Shown: piece by piece, positions 27,014 to 36,278 of the stretch
Layout of the letters: the number at the start of each line of letters is the position of its first letter
How positions within the stretch are numbered: the first letter of the stretch is position 1
Source: Clostridium manihotivorum
GTDB taxonomy: Bacteria; Bacillota; Clostridia; Clostridiales; Clostridiaceae
DNA: 64,000 nucleotides
Direction: 5' to 3'
Assembly (NCBI RefSeq): GCF_004015185.1
Contig: NZ_CP025746.1
Span: 3,427,776 to 3,491,775, forward strand
Notes under the pieces: generated by a model
Told to the model about the DNA's origin: nothing
What the model saw: only the letters and a program-made list of their open reading frames with translations
The model's database searches: none
Translations under genes and position numbers: made by a program

Positions 27014-28588
27014 TTATTTATAATAAAGCTTAGACATATCCTCAAAAGTATATACTGGTACTAATTGAGCATCTTTTATTCCATCTAAGTTAGAACTCAT
27101 TGTAACTATTCTCTTGTTTTCAAGAATTGGATAGAAATAAGCATTAGCTTGTAATTTCTTTTGGATTTGATCATATATATCTTTTCTCTTTGCTTCATCT
27201 GTTTCCACTCTTCCCGCATTGAACAAGTCATCAATTTGCTTATCCTTGTAGTGGCTATAGTTGTATGAACTATCAGATGTAAATAATGAATTAAAAGTAT
27301 CTGGATCTATACCCATAATGTATCCACCAAGGAACATATCGTAGTTACTCTTAGGATCCTTCATTTGTTTGCTTATAGCTGCATCTTCACCAGCAGCAAG
27401 CTCAACATCTATACCAACTGCTTTTAGGTTTTGTTGGATAATAGCAGCTTCCTTTTGGTAAGGTACATTACTTCCTGGATAGCCAAGTTTAAGTTTTAGA
27501 CCTGAAACTCCAGCTTTAGATAAAAGTTCCTTAGCTTTAGCTTGGTTAAATTCATACTTTTCTACATCATCAGTATGGTATTTGCTTTCATTTGGAAGGA
27601 AGGAATAAGCTTTTTTAGCATACTCTTCAGATCCAAAAGAAGCGTTTATTAAATCAGTTCTGTTTAGAGCATAGAATATAGCTTGTCTAACACTGGCATC
27701 CTTAAGCTTATCGGAATTAGAATTAAGTACCATGTAAGCTATTCTACCTTCGTCATACTTGTAAGGTGTAAGATTACTTCCTTTTAGAAGACTATCTAAA
27801 TCTCTTGATTGAACAGATAATGCATTTATTTCTCCTTTTTGCAGGGAAAGCTTAGCTGTGTTAGCATCAGGAATTACTCTGAATACAACGTTTTGAATCT
27901 TAGCTTTTCCTAAGAAGTAGTCATCATTTCTAACCATCTTAACGTATTGACCAGCCTTGTATTCTTCTAACTTATAAGGACCTGTACCTACAGGCTTAGC
28001 ATTTTTTGCACTATTTTCAAAGTTTGTTTCACCTTCATATACATGCTTAGGCATTATGAAAATGTTACCTAAAAGTTCCATTCCTGGTGCGCTTACTTCT
28101 GGAAGTGTAAAATTAACTGTGTAGTCATCTACTTTTGTAACTTGTACTGGCTTTCCGTTAAATACTAGCTGGCTATATGCCCAACCTGCATTCTTTTCCT
28201 TCAACATCTCATTATATGTAAACACTACGTCATCAGCGGTAAACTTAACTCCATCGCTCCACTTAACATCTTTTCTAAGCTTTGCAGTGTAAGTTTTCTT
28301 ATCTGCTGATTGTGTCATACTTTCTGCTAAGAAGTAATTAACTCCATCTACATTGTACATATATAATGGAGAATATAAAGCCTTTATCTCCATAAGTCCA
28401 TAACGATCACTGGTAGTAATTACATTTACAGAATTACCTGGATCTCCATCAATACCATAAACAAAGGTATCTGTTTTTGTTGCTGTTGCTGCTGTATTAG
28501 AAGCACTTTTTGTTGTACCGCAAGCAGTCATTAGTAGAGCTGCTGTAGTTAATGCTGTAAGTAGCATTGATACTTTTTTGAGTTTCAT
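27014..28588 (-). CDS. oppA: Peptide-binding lipoprotein of the opp system
   Basis: 524 aa, extracytoplasmic solute-binding protein family 5. The signal peptide ends in the lipobox LMTAC (Cys23), so the protein is a membrane-anchored lipoprotein. KWSDGVKFTADDVVFTYN and GTGPYKLEEYKAGQYV are classic family 5 segments. It delivers di- or oligopeptides, or possibly nickel or other ligands, to OppBC. It is first in the operon, downstream of a T-box leader that by its specifier responds to tRNA-Cys. That suggests Cys-containing peptides, but this is inference. Confidence 0.9.
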   Translation of the reverse strand: MKLKKVSMLLTALTTAALLMTACGTTKSASNTAATATKTDTFVYGIDGDPGNSVNVITTSDRYGLMEIKALYSPLYMYNVDGVNYFLAESMTQSADKKTYTAKLRKDVKWSDGVKFTADDVVFTYNEMLKEKNAGWAYSQLVFNGKPVQVTKVDDYTVNFTLPEVSAPGMELLGNIFIMPKHVYEGETNFENSAKNAKPVGTGPYKLEEYKAGQYVKMVRNDDYFLGKAKIQNVVFRVIPDANTAKLSLQKGEINALSVQSRDLDSLLKGSNLTPYKYDEGRIAYMVLNSNSDKLKDASVRQAIFYALNRTDLINASFGSEEYAKKAYSFLPNESKYHTDDVEKYEFNQAKAKELLSKAGVSGLKLKLGYPGSNVPYQKEAAIIQQNLKAVGIDVELAAGEDAAISKQMKDPKSNYDMFLGGYIMGIDPDTFNSLFTSDSSYNYSHYKDKQIDDLFNAGRVETDEAKRKDIYDQIQKKLQANAYFYPILENKRIVTMSSNLDGIKDAQLVPVYTFEDMSKLYYK

Positions 28589-28625
28589 TTGTTTTCTTCC
28601 CCCTTGATAATTTAAGTCAATATAT

Positions 28626-28677
28626 AGATGTACAGCTTCTTAATAAAATTTGTATTTTCTAATCGAAGCTATACAGC
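28626..28677 (-). repeat. Family D hairpin upstream of oppA
   Basis: AGATGTACAGCTTC (28626-28639) and GAAGCTATACAGC (28665-28677) form the arms. It lies in the opp leader between the T-box terminator and oppA. Confidence 0.5.
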
Positions 28678-28744
28678 TTTAACAAAACCTTAGATTAATT
28701 TTTTAATATACAGATTTATAGCCAATTCTATAAGAAGCATTTTC

Positions 28745-28838
28745 TTTTTTACTGTATAACTTAACAAATTGTTATAAACCTATTGAGTTGCTAGGTTTAG
28801 CTAACAAAATATTTTAAACTTTCCTTAACAGCAAAAAA
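28745..28838 (+). repeat. Family A repeat, block 2, in the opp leader
   Basis: Bounded by CTTTTTTACTGT at the left and TTAACAGCAAAAAA at the right, with TAGGTTTAGCTAACAAAAT inside, as at 41210-41250. Its right end coincides with the T-tract of the T-box terminator. Confidence 0.6.
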
Positions 28839-28864
28839 TCCCCGTCTCCTTTTCAGAGACGAGG
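28832..28864 (-). terminator. T-box riboswitch terminator of the opp operon
   Basis: On the minus strand CCTCGTCTC pairs with GAGACGGGG and six Ts follow. It is the off-state hairpin of the leader at 28832-29120. The upstream arm overlaps the predicted antiterminator. Confidence 0.8.
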
Positions 28865-29120
28865 TTATAAACTTCGTTATCCACTCTGATTTATATAATA
28901 ATACATAAAATCTAGTTAATGTATTGGTACAAACATACCGCAACGCTATATCGGGCGTTCCCGCTGAAGTCTACTAGCTTTCAATTCAGAACTCAGAGAT
29001 GCACTTCTTCTAAGCTTCCTCTAAAACCTCTTCCAGCCAAGGAGGTTTCTCTCTTTAGAATACTCTTAAATTACTCTTCTCTTCATCGTCTAAAACCTAT
29101 ATTTCTTATCTGTTTTGTAT
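28832..29120 (-). ncRNA. T-box leader (predicted tRNA-Cys specific) of the opp operon
   Basis: Read on the minus strand the order is that of a T-box: a stem I base with GATGAAGAGAAGAGTA, an AGAGAG bulge, a distal GGCTG loop, the 3' side of stem I with TGC then ATCTCTGAG, a stem II region GGGAACGCCCGATATAGCGT, then GTGGATAACGAAG before the terminator. The probable specifier codon is TGC (29001-29003). The acceptor-binding bases are TGGA (28880-28883), which pair with UCCA. A discriminator U matches tRNA-Cys, an independent agreement. The usual ACC of the antiterminator bulge is altered, which should be checked. It links peptide uptake to uncharged tRNA. Confidence 0.8.
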
Positions 29121-29126
29121 GAATTA

Positions 29127-29155
29127 ATATTAATCCATATTCTTCTTATTGTCAA
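29127..29155 (-). promoter_or_regulatory. Promoter of the opp operon
   Basis: TTGACA (29150-29155) and TAATAT (29127-29132) on the minus strand, 17 nt apart, just upstream of the T-box leader. Confidence 0.78.
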
Positions 29156-29311
29156 CTATTATTGGATATTTTTTTAAATTGATTATATAACTATTAATAA
29201 AATAGAATTTCTTTAGCAAAAACATAATCGTTTTCAGTCGAAAAAGCACAATATTTTTATATAATAATTCCATGCTATCTATCTGCAGATTCAACTAAGA
29301 TAAAAGCTCTT

Positions 29312-29360
29312 AAGGAATATAAGAAACTGGTCTCTATAGAACCAGTTTCTTATATTCCTT
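29312..29360 (-). terminator. Perfect 20-bp palindrome overlapping the 3' end of the AraC-type regulator
   Basis: Left arm 29312-29331 and right arm 29341-29360 are exact reverse complements, with a 9-nt loop. The right arm encodes the last residues of the regulator (EYKKLV), and the stop codon falls in the loop. The following T-run is weak (CTTTTA), so this may be a terminator, a 3'-end stabiliser or both. Confidence 0.55.
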
Positions 29361-30137
29361 TATTGAAAATCCTGTATATTTTTTAAAGCATGCGCTAAAA
29401 TAATTCGGATCATGTATACCTATCTTTCTACCTATCTCAGAGGATTTTAAATCTGAATTTTTAAGCATATCCATAGCAATTTTCATCTTTACACTTATTA
29501 TATATTCGGAAAAGTTCATACCTGTTTTCGCTTTAAAAACTCTACTTAAATAGCTAGAATTTACATAAAAAAATTCTGATACTAGCTTTAAGGAAAGCTC
29601 ATCGTTTGAAATATTCTTAAGTATAAACTTTTTTATTTCTTCAATATTTAGGCACTTGTCTTCACATTCATAATTTTCTTTTAGATCTACAATGGATCCA
29701 AAAGTGTTGATTCTATCCTTAATTTGATTATAGTCCCTCTCTTTACTTCTCTCACTTAATATAACATTTTTCAGCTTCAAGATAGTGCTTTTTAACTCAT
29801 CATCATTTATTGGTTTAAGGATAAAATCACTTACCCCCACTTTTATTGCACGTTTAGCATACTCAAATTCATCGTAACCAGTAATTACAACTACTTTGAC
29901 TTTATTATATCTTTCTAGAATATAACTACTCATATCTAATCCATCTGTAGAAGGCATACAGATATCCGTTAGAATTATATCTGGAGTATTTTGTTCAATC
30001 AAGCTTATTGCTTCTTCTGCATTTGAGGCCTCTCCGATTATATATATCCCGATTTCCTCCCAAGAAATACAATTTTTTATAAGATTTCTAATCAAATACT
30101 CATCATCCACTGTGATTAATTTTAATACATCCTTCAT
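29334..30137 (-). CDS. AraC-type response regulator (YesN-like)
   Basis: 267 aa. Receiver domain with acidic residues D11/D12, phospho-acceptor Asp58 in ILTDICMP and Lys in ILKPI. The C-terminal AraC helix-turn-helix pair begins near 165 and includes VNSSYLSRVFKAKTG and GIHDPNYFSACFKKYTG. It is the output of the sensor kinase 4 nt upstream. Carbohydrate-gene activation is the usual role. Likely targets are the neighbouring sugar importer or GH43 genes, inferred from position. Confidence 0.9.
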   Translation of the reverse strand: MKDVLKLITVDDEYLIRNLIKNCISWEEIGIYIIGEASNAEEAISLIEQNTPDIILTDICMPSTDGLDMSSYILERYNKVKVVVITGYDEFEYAKRAIKVGVSDFILKPINDDELKSTILKLKNVILSERSKERDYNQIKDRINTFGSIVDLKENYECEDKCLNIEEIKKFILKNISNDELSLKLVSEFFYVNSSYLSRVFKAKTGMNFSEYIISVKMKIAMDMLKNSDLKSSEIGRKIGIHDPNYFSACFKKYTGFSIKEYKKLVL

Positions 30138-30141
30138 ACTA

Positions 30142-31938
30142 TTACTCCACTTCCTTCTGAGGTATAGTTATAACTATATTAGTACCAATATTTTTTTCAC
30201 TGGTGATAGAAAAGCTACATTCAGCTCCATAGAATACTTTTAATCTTTCTCTGGTAGCTCTAACTCCAATGCCAGAAGCTGAACTTTCCAAAATATCTTT
30301 TAATCTTTCTTCATCTATGCCACATCCATTATCTTCTACTGATAGTTGAATAAAATCTTCTTTCAATATACTAGAAATTTTAATTATTCCTTTTTCTTTT
30401 TTGTTTCTTAGCCCATGATAAATCGCATTTTCAACTAAAGGCTGCAATACTAATTTGATTATCTTAAATTCACTGCAGCTTGGATCCAAATCATATATCA
30501 CTTCAAATTTATCTCTATATCTTACCTTTTGAATCATCAAATAACTTTTTATAGTTTTTATTTCTTCATCTATGGTGATGATATCTTTACCATTACTTAA
30601 GCTTGTTCTATAAAATATTCCTAATGCTTTTATAACTTCGTAAACATTTCTATTTTCCCCTGATAGAGCTAAGGAACTTATGGTATCAAAGGTATTATAT
30701 AAAAAATGAGGTTTTATTTGTGACATTAGCACATCCAGTTCTGCCTTTCTTTTAAACTTCTCATCGTCTCTGATTTTATTTAAAAGAAACTTAATATGAA
30801 AAACCATTAAATTATATACATCCTTAACAGCCCCAACTTCATCATTGTAGGTTTCAATGTCTACAGTGTTAAACTCTCCATCCTTCACTGCCTTCATAGA
30901 TGAGTGCAGTTTTGTTAAAGGCTTAGTAATCATTCTAGATATCCCAAGTGCACCAAAGGTGATTAAAAGTATGTTTACAACTATAAATAATATAACAAAG
31001 TATTTCACATAGTTAGACTGCTCTCTCAATTGACTATATTCACTTACACTAATCAGATTCCAATTGTTATTAGCCATCTTTATACTTGATATAATGTAGT
31101 CTTTATTTTTTAATCTTTTAATAATAAACCCCTTATTTTCTGTATAAGCTTTTTCTTTTTCTGCCTCACTCAATACTTGTTTATCAATATCAGGCTTAGT
31201 TATTATGTGGTTATTTTCATCTTCAATAATCAGTTTTGTGCCATACTTATTACTTACGCTTACTATAGAATCATAAAAGGCTTTTTCATTTATATTAATT
31301 ATGAGAACTCCAATTTTTTCTTGAGTGTTGATATCATTTATTATTCTTATAAAGGATACATAGGACTCATAACTTCCTTCCTTATTGTGAAATAGACCTC
31401 CACCATTTAGCTTTAATATAAAGCCACCTTGCTTGTCTAATACTTCCTTATACCACTTCATATTGTTTATATCATCCACACTGAAGCTTTTAAAAGTATT
31501 ATTTTCAGAATAGTATTTGTTATTGTAGTTATCCAGAATATAAATGGATGCTATATTAGGATTAAAATTAGTGAACTGGGTCAAGTATTTATTTATATTA
31601 TATTGAGTCTCCAAATCACTTTGGATATCTATGTTTTTCAAGTTATTTTGTATATCATCGCTAGACACTATCATTTTCGATGCATTTGAAACATTATCAA
31701 TTATTAAATTTGTACTTGCTTCTGCTGTATCTAGTGCTTCGAAGGAACTTTGCTTTAATTTCTCAGTGTTATAAGTTCTATTTATATGTTCATAAATAAA
31801 AGTAAGAGCAAAAATAGCTACTATAAAAAGTATTGAAAAGTATATGGCTATTTTTAAACTTATCTTTGAATTTAAATATTTACTTTTTATATTATCTAAT
31901 ATGAAACTAAAGCTAAAACTAATTGACTTATTTTTCAT
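30142..31938 (-). CDS. YesM-type sensor histidine kinase
   Basis: 598 aa. A membrane segment at about 27-50, a large outer sensor domain (about 55-310), a second membrane segment near 313-335, HAMP, then the His_kinase domain with the phospho-acceptor His in IKPHFLYNTFD, and an ATPase domain with DNGCGIDEE. This is the LytS/YesM class that pairs with AraC-type regulators. The gene starts 4 nt after a solute-binding lipoprotein gene and is followed 4 nt later by the regulator, so all three should be cotranscribed. The nearest ribosome site is GGAGG 14 nt upstream of the ATG, which is unusually far. Confidence 0.9.
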   Translation of the reverse strand: MKNKSISFSFSFILDNIKSKYLNSKISLKIAIYFSILFIVAIFALTFIYEHINRTYNTEKLKQSSFEALDTAEASTNLIIDNVSNASKMIVSSDDIQNNLKNIDIQSDLETQYNINKYLTQFTNFNPNIASIYILDNYNNKYYSENNTFKSFSVDDINNMKWYKEVLDKQGGFILKLNGGGLFHNKEGSYESYVSFIRIINDINTQEKIGVLIININEKAFYDSIVSVSNKYGTKLIIEDENNHIITKPDIDKQVLSEAEKEKAYTENKGFIIKRLKNKDYIISSIKMANNNWNLISVSEYSQLREQSNYVKYFVILFIVVNILLITFGALGISRMITKPLTKLHSSMKAVKDGEFNTVDIETYNDEVGAVKDVYNLMVFHIKFLLNKIRDDEKFKRKAELDVLMSQIKPHFLYNTFDTISSLALSGENRNVYEVIKALGIFYRTSLSNGKDIITIDEEIKTIKSYLMIQKVRYRDKFEVIYDLDPSCSEFKIIKLVLQPLVENAIYHGLRNKKEKGIIKISSILKEDFIQLSVEDNGCGIDEERLKDILESSASGIGVRATRERLKVFYGAECSFSITSEKNIGTNIVITIPQKEVE

Positions 31939-31942
31939 AATC

Positions 31943-33217
31943 TTAATGTTTTTCCTCCAAGTTTTTCATCTCATTGGCAAATTCTTCTGGACTTATCTTT
32001 TTCTGAAATAACTTATAGACAAGTTCCTTATGTTTATTGCCTTTCTCCTCTCCTAAATAGATATCCCAGTATAGAAGATATTTTCCACTTGCAGTAAGAT
32101 TTCTTAGTTGTTTTGAAAGCTTGTTTACATTGGTTTCATCGCCAGTATATTTCCAGGCAGGTAAGCCAGATCCAAATTCATAGTATCTATCTGAGATATT
32201 CTTACATAGATATTCTAAGGCTTTTACAGCTTCTTTTTTGTATTTAGTCTCACTATTAACCATCATAAAATCTGCTGCACCTCCAAGAAATTCATCTTCT
32301 CCTTCTGAACCTTTGTTTATCAATGGAAATGCCTTGACTATTACTTTATCTTTGATGGGAGAATTATCAGCCTGTATTTCTCCTGCAAGCCAATTTCCGG
32401 TATAATACATAGGGACTTTCCCTTGTTTAAATAGTAGCTCTGATTCGTCTCTCATTGCTTTTAAGCTAAATTCATCAAAGGCCCCAAGGTCTACCAACCG
32501 CTTTAACCTCTGTGCAGTTTTTAAATATAAATTGCTATTGTCGCTGCTAGACAAAGCTTTCTTGCACTGCTCTATGCCACCTTCTCTGAGGGCTAAAATA
32601 TCGTAATATAACATGCCTGTCCACTTATCTTGTTCACCAACTAATAGTGGCGTAATTCCACGGTTTCTAAAAGCTTTAACCGCCTCTAAAAGTTCTTCAT
32701 AATTATTAGGTATTTTTATATTAGCTTCATTAAATAATTTTTCGTTTAAATAGAAGGTGCCAACAGAAAAAGTTAGTGGTAACCCATATACTTTATTCTT
32801 AGAGGTAACATTGTCTAACATATTGTCATTAAGCTTATTTATGATATCCTTATCTAAAAATTTATTAAGCGCCAGAACCCTTCCAGAATCAATCATAGGT
32901 TCAGAAAATCCACCACCCCAGGAATAAAAAATATCTGGTAGTTCATTTGTAGCTGATGCTGTTTTTAACTTTGTCTTATATTTTTCACTTTCAACACTCT
33001 CAACCTCGATTTGTACATTGGGATTATCTTTGTTCCATTTGTTTATTACATCTTCAATAATAATCGAGTTATTATCCTGAGATTTTTGTGCCCAGATATG
33101 CCACAATTTTAAAGTAATCTTCTGAGTCTTATTTAAATCGTTTACTTTTTCCTTATCACAACCTATAAAGGTACTTGTAAATATTAATATCAAAAAAACT
33201 GGAAGTAACTTTCTCAT
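31943..33217 (-). CDS. Family 1 solute-binding lipoprotein linked to the sensor kinase
   Basis: 424 aa. The signal peptide has lipobox FIGC (Cys20), so it is an outer-face lipoprotein. ITLKLWHIW and LPDIFYSWGGG are typical of extracellular solute-binding protein family 1, which binds oligosaccharides. No permease genes accompany it. It is directly coupled to the kinase and regulator, so it may be a sensory co-receptor (three-component system, as described for some cellulolytic clostridia) rather than a transport subunit. A shared permease elsewhere cannot be excluded. Confidence 0.85.
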   Translation of the reverse strand: MRKLLPVFLILIFTSTFIGCDKEKVNDLNKTQKITLKLWHIWAQKSQDNNSIIIEDVINKWNKDNPNVQIEVESVESEKYKTKLKTASATNELPDIFYSWGGGFSEPMIDSGRVLALNKFLDKDIINKLNDNMLDNVTSKNKVYGLPLTFSVGTFYLNEKLFNEANIKIPNNYEELLEAVKAFRNRGITPLLVGEQDKWTGMLYYDILALREGGIEQCKKALSSSDNSNLYLKTAQRLKRLVDLGAFDEFSLKAMRDESELLFKQGKVPMYYTGNWLAGEIQADNSPIKDKVIVKAFPLINKGSEGEDEFLGGAADFMMVNSETKYKKEAVKALEYLCKNISDRYYEFGSGLPAWKYTGDETNVNKLSKQLRNLTASGKYLLYWDIYLGEEKGNKHKELVYKLFQKKISPEEFANEMKNLEEKH

Positions 33218-33342
33218 ACATCACCTCTAGGATAATTTTTTATTTTCTACATAAATAATACCATAGCCGACAAAAATCTCATACTTCAATAAAGCAGATA
33301 ATGGCAAGGATTTTAAGTAAAAATTCCCTGCCACATCTATTA

Positions 33343-34929
33343 TTAATAAATTTCCTTGTAAGTAAAGTAGTCGAAATCTGCTTCAAGATTCTGTCCTGTA
33401 GCATCTTGACAATACATTCCAACAAAAGCACCAGTAAAGAAACCCTCGCCTCTAATATAGTCATCTGACAATTTGTTTGAGTCAAAATATATTGGAATAT
33501 CAACCCATTGCTTTTCATCAAAGGAATATAAGAAGTTATATTTTTCCCTTCGAACCTCTACTTTAAAATGAACTGTTTCTACATCTTGTGGTACCAATAT
33601 CTTATTGTTTTTTAATGGCTCAGAGAATTTAAAGTTGTCACATTCTATTAAATTGATTACCTTACCTAACTCTTCATCCATTGTAATATTTATATATACC
33701 CAGTTTTCAGTGTTATAGTAGCATACAAGACCGGCCATTTGCTGAAAACTTGATGGATTGAACTGCAAACCTGTTATAGCATCAAAGTTGAAGCTCTGCC
33801 ATCTTCTAGCTACATGTGCTTGAAGAAATTTAGAGGTTAGTGACTGCTTACCTCTTAGTCTTAGGTATCCTTTTCTTTCTTTTAAGGTCATTATAGACTG
33901 ATCTAGCGGAACTCTTAAGGTTTGAAAATTAATATTTAGTTCTTCCTCATCAAAGTCATCCCTTACAGGATAATTAGGCTCCCATTTAACTTCTTCTATT
34001 TTTGGTGCCTCTACATATAAAGAAGGTTCTCTTCCGTTAGCTACATAGGGCCATCCATCATGCCATTCAATTTTTTCAATGGCTGTTTCTCTCCCTAAAG
34101 GACAACAGCCTCTTTCTGTTAATGGCCTTCCTACTAGGTGAGCCAAGTACCATTCATCACTGTGAGTATGAACCAAAGAAGCATGACCAGCCTTTTGCAA
34201 AGGGTTAGTTGGAGAGTTCCAGGAAGTCAAAATTGGATTTTCTGGATGTAGTTCATATGGTCCAGTAATATTCTTCGATCTAGCAATAGTTACTGCATGT
34301 TCATACTTGGTTCCACCTTCTGCTACCATCAAGTAATAATACCCATTTATCTTATAGATATGTGGTCCTTCTGTAAGCCTAATTTCTGTGCCTTTAAATA
34401 TAAGTTTAGGGTTTCCGATTAGTTTTTTCTCTTCTACACTATACTCTTGAAGAACAATACCATAAAATTGATGATTGCCTTCTCTATGATCCCAAACCAT
34501 ATTTAGTAAGTATTTCTTTCCATCATCATCGTGAAATAATGAGGGGTCAAAGCCTGAGCTATTTAGAAAAATAGGCTCACTCCACTGTCCAGTTATGCTA
34601 TCACTGGTTACTAAATAATTTAGTGAATCCTTCCATATACCTGATAACTGCTTAACATCAGTATATATTAACCAAAACTTATTATCAGAATATGTTAGGC
34701 ATGGTGCCCATATTCCACCAGAATCAGGATCTCCACTCATGTTTAACTGGCTCACTCTATCTAAAGGTCTTTTTATTAAATTCCAATTTTTTAAGTCCTT
34801 AGAATGATGTATCTGCACCCCTGGAAACCATTCAAAGGTAGAAGTAGCTATATAATAGTCTTCTCCACATCTACATATAGATGGGTCTGGATTAAATCCT
34901 TTAAAAATAGGATTGTTTATTTTATTCAT
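33343..34929 (-). CDS. xynB: GH43 beta-xylosidase / arabinofuranosidase
   Basis: 528 aa, close to the 530-540 of characterised GH43 beta-xylosidases. The five-bladed propeller domain carries Asp15 in NPDPSI (base), Asp128 in GFDPSLF (modulator) and Glu187 in LTEGPHIY (acid), at almost the same positions as in Selenomonas SXA. The C-terminal beta-sandwich (about 325-525) is the usual xylosidase accessory domain. No signal peptide, so it acts on imported xylo-oligosaccharides in the cytoplasm. AGGAGG precedes the ATG. Substrate choice between xylose and arabinose cannot be settled from sequence alone. Confidence 0.9.
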   Translation of the reverse strand: MNKINNPIFKGFNPDPSICRCGEDYYIATSTFEWFPGVQIHHSKDLKNWNLIKRPLDRVSQLNMSGDPDSGGIWAPCLTYSDNKFWLIYTDVKQLSGIWKDSLNYLVTSDSITGQWSEPIFLNSSGFDPSLFHDDDGKKYLLNMVWDHREGNHQFYGIVLQEYSVEEKKLIGNPKLIFKGTEIRLTEGPHIYKINGYYYLMVAEGGTKYEHAVTIARSKNITGPYELHPENPILTSWNSPTNPLQKAGHASLVHTHSDEWYLAHLVGRPLTERGCCPLGRETAIEKIEWHDGWPYVANGREPSLYVEAPKIEEVKWEPNYPVRDDFDEEELNINFQTLRVPLDQSIMTLKERKGYLRLRGKQSLTSKFLQAHVARRWQSFNFDAITGLQFNPSSFQQMAGLVCYYNTENWVYINITMDEELGKVINLIECDNFKFSEPLKNNKILVPQDVETVHFKVEVRREKYNFLYSFDEKQWVDIPIYFDSNKLSDDYIRGEGFFTGAFVGMYCQDATGQNLEADFDYFTYKEIY

Positions 34930-35024
34930 ATTAAAACCTCCTCATCATATCTCATATAATTAATTATACAACTATTGGTTTTATTTTATATAGTTTACAT
35001 ATTATTGCTGAATCTAATAATATT

Positions 35025-35140
35025 GTTGGAATTCAGTAGTTATGAGATATATGCTATGTGAGCATGCAATTATCCCAAATTCATCAAAATATCTGATAAT
35101 TGACCACTGAATTTCAACAGGGTATTTTAACAAAATCTAA
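35025..35140 (+). repeat. Family B repeat
   Basis: The outer arms TTGGAATTCAGTAGT and ACCACTGAATTTCAAC pair imperfectly. A perfect inner pair CAATTATC/GATAATTG is separate from the arms of the 39129 copy, which suggests that structure is conserved while sequence changes. It ends GGGTATTTTAACAAAATCTAA, 19 nt before the sugar-binding protein stop codon. Confidence 0.6.
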
Positions 35141-35158
35141 ATAGTAAATATAGTTTTA

Positions 35159-36184
35159 TTACTTTGTTTCAGTGGTGAACTGCTTTTGCTTCTCTTTACC
35201 ATAGTCAACAATTTTGTCTGCTGGTACCCATTTAACTGATACAGGGTAATTTTCGTCAACCTTTTCTCCCTTTATCTTTTTATCTAACACATCGATTACA
35301 GTCTTTCCTATTGAATAAGAGTCTTGGTCTACTATTCCTGTTATCAAACCAGTGGAAATACCATTTTCCCAGGTTGGAGTATAGTCAAATCCAAAGTGAT
35401 ATATCTTACCAGCTTTATTTTGTGATTTAATTGCTTCCATAACTCCAGTGTCAGGACCTTCAGAACCTAAAGAGAACACAGCAACCATATCTTGATTAGC
35501 AGTGATTTGTCCTTCTAGCTGCTTTTTTGACTCTGCAGCTTGATCATTGTCCTGAATTGGTTCTAACCAGGTAAAGCTCTTAGCGTCATCTCCCATAACC
35601 TTTTCAAAACCAGACTTTATACCAGCTTGTCTATAAGTCATAGTAGTTTGAGTCAAATTAACAGCAGCCATAGCTATCTTACCACTTTTTATTCCCTTGT
35701 CTTTAAGGTATTGAGCCGCTTGTTTACCTAATTCTTCTCCAGCTAATTTATTATCTGTACCAACATAAGAAGTTCTATTGCCTTTAGTCTTGACATCAGC
35801 ATCAAAGGTTACAACTGGTATGTTAGCATCCTTTACTTCTTTTATTTTCTTATCAAACATATCTGGGTCCATTGGAGCCACAGCAATACCAGCTGCACTA
35901 TTTTGTATTGCTTCATCTACGAAGCCTAGATGTTTTTCATTTTTTTGTGGTTCATTGGAAGGTGAAGTTTTAAAAACCAATTCATAACCCAAAGCTTTAG
36001 CCTCATCTTGAGCAGCCTTCTTCATTGGTGACCAATATGCTCCTGTATCTACTATTGGAACAAAATAAAGTGTCTTGCCTTTTCCTGCTGAAGCTGAAGA
36101 AGCTTTATCCTTTTGTCCACATCCTGTAAATACACTTCCAGTAACTAATAGCGCTGCAACCACAGCAATAACTTTCTTTTTCAT
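35159..36184 (-). CDS. Sugar-binding lipoprotein of a ribose/xylose-type ABC importer
   Basis: 341 aa, periplasmic-binding-protein type 1 family (RbsB-like). The signal peptide has lipobox FTGC (Cys21). Features include the hinge-region run AAGIAVAPMDPDMFD and the VTFDADV segment that lines the sugar site. It is third after the ATPase and permease genes, an order less common than binding protein first. The sugar is probably a pentose or related monosaccharide, judging by GH43 and GH51 nearby, but this is inferred. Confidence 0.87.
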   Translation of the reverse strand: MKKKVIAVVAALLVTGSVFTGCGQKDKASSASAGKGKTLYFVPIVDTGAYWSPMKKAAQDEAKALGYELVFKTSPSNEPQKNEKHLGFVDEAIQNSAAGIAVAPMDPDMFDKKIKEVKDANIPVVTFDADVKTKGNRTSYVGTDNKLAGEELGKQAAQYLKDKGIKSGKIAMAAVNLTQTTMTYRQAGIKSGFEKVMGDDAKSFTWLEPIQDNDQAAESKKQLEGQITANQDMVAVFSLGSEGPDTGVMEAIKSQNKAGKIYHFGFDYTPTWENGISTGLITGIVDQDSYSIGKTVIDVLDKKIKGEKVDENYPVSVKWVPADKIVDYGKEKQKQFTTETK

Positions 36185-36278
36185 TGTAATTTCCCCCTCA
36201 TATAATTCTTAATTATTTAAATACATGGCTGACTTAGCCAAATAAATTAATAGCTTAATTTAAAGGATTTGTAAGTGA

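Noticed and set aside
28919-29122. 67-codon plus-strand open frame
   Set aside because: It lies antisense to the T-box leader. The structure of the leader explains the sequence, and the protein has no family resemblance.
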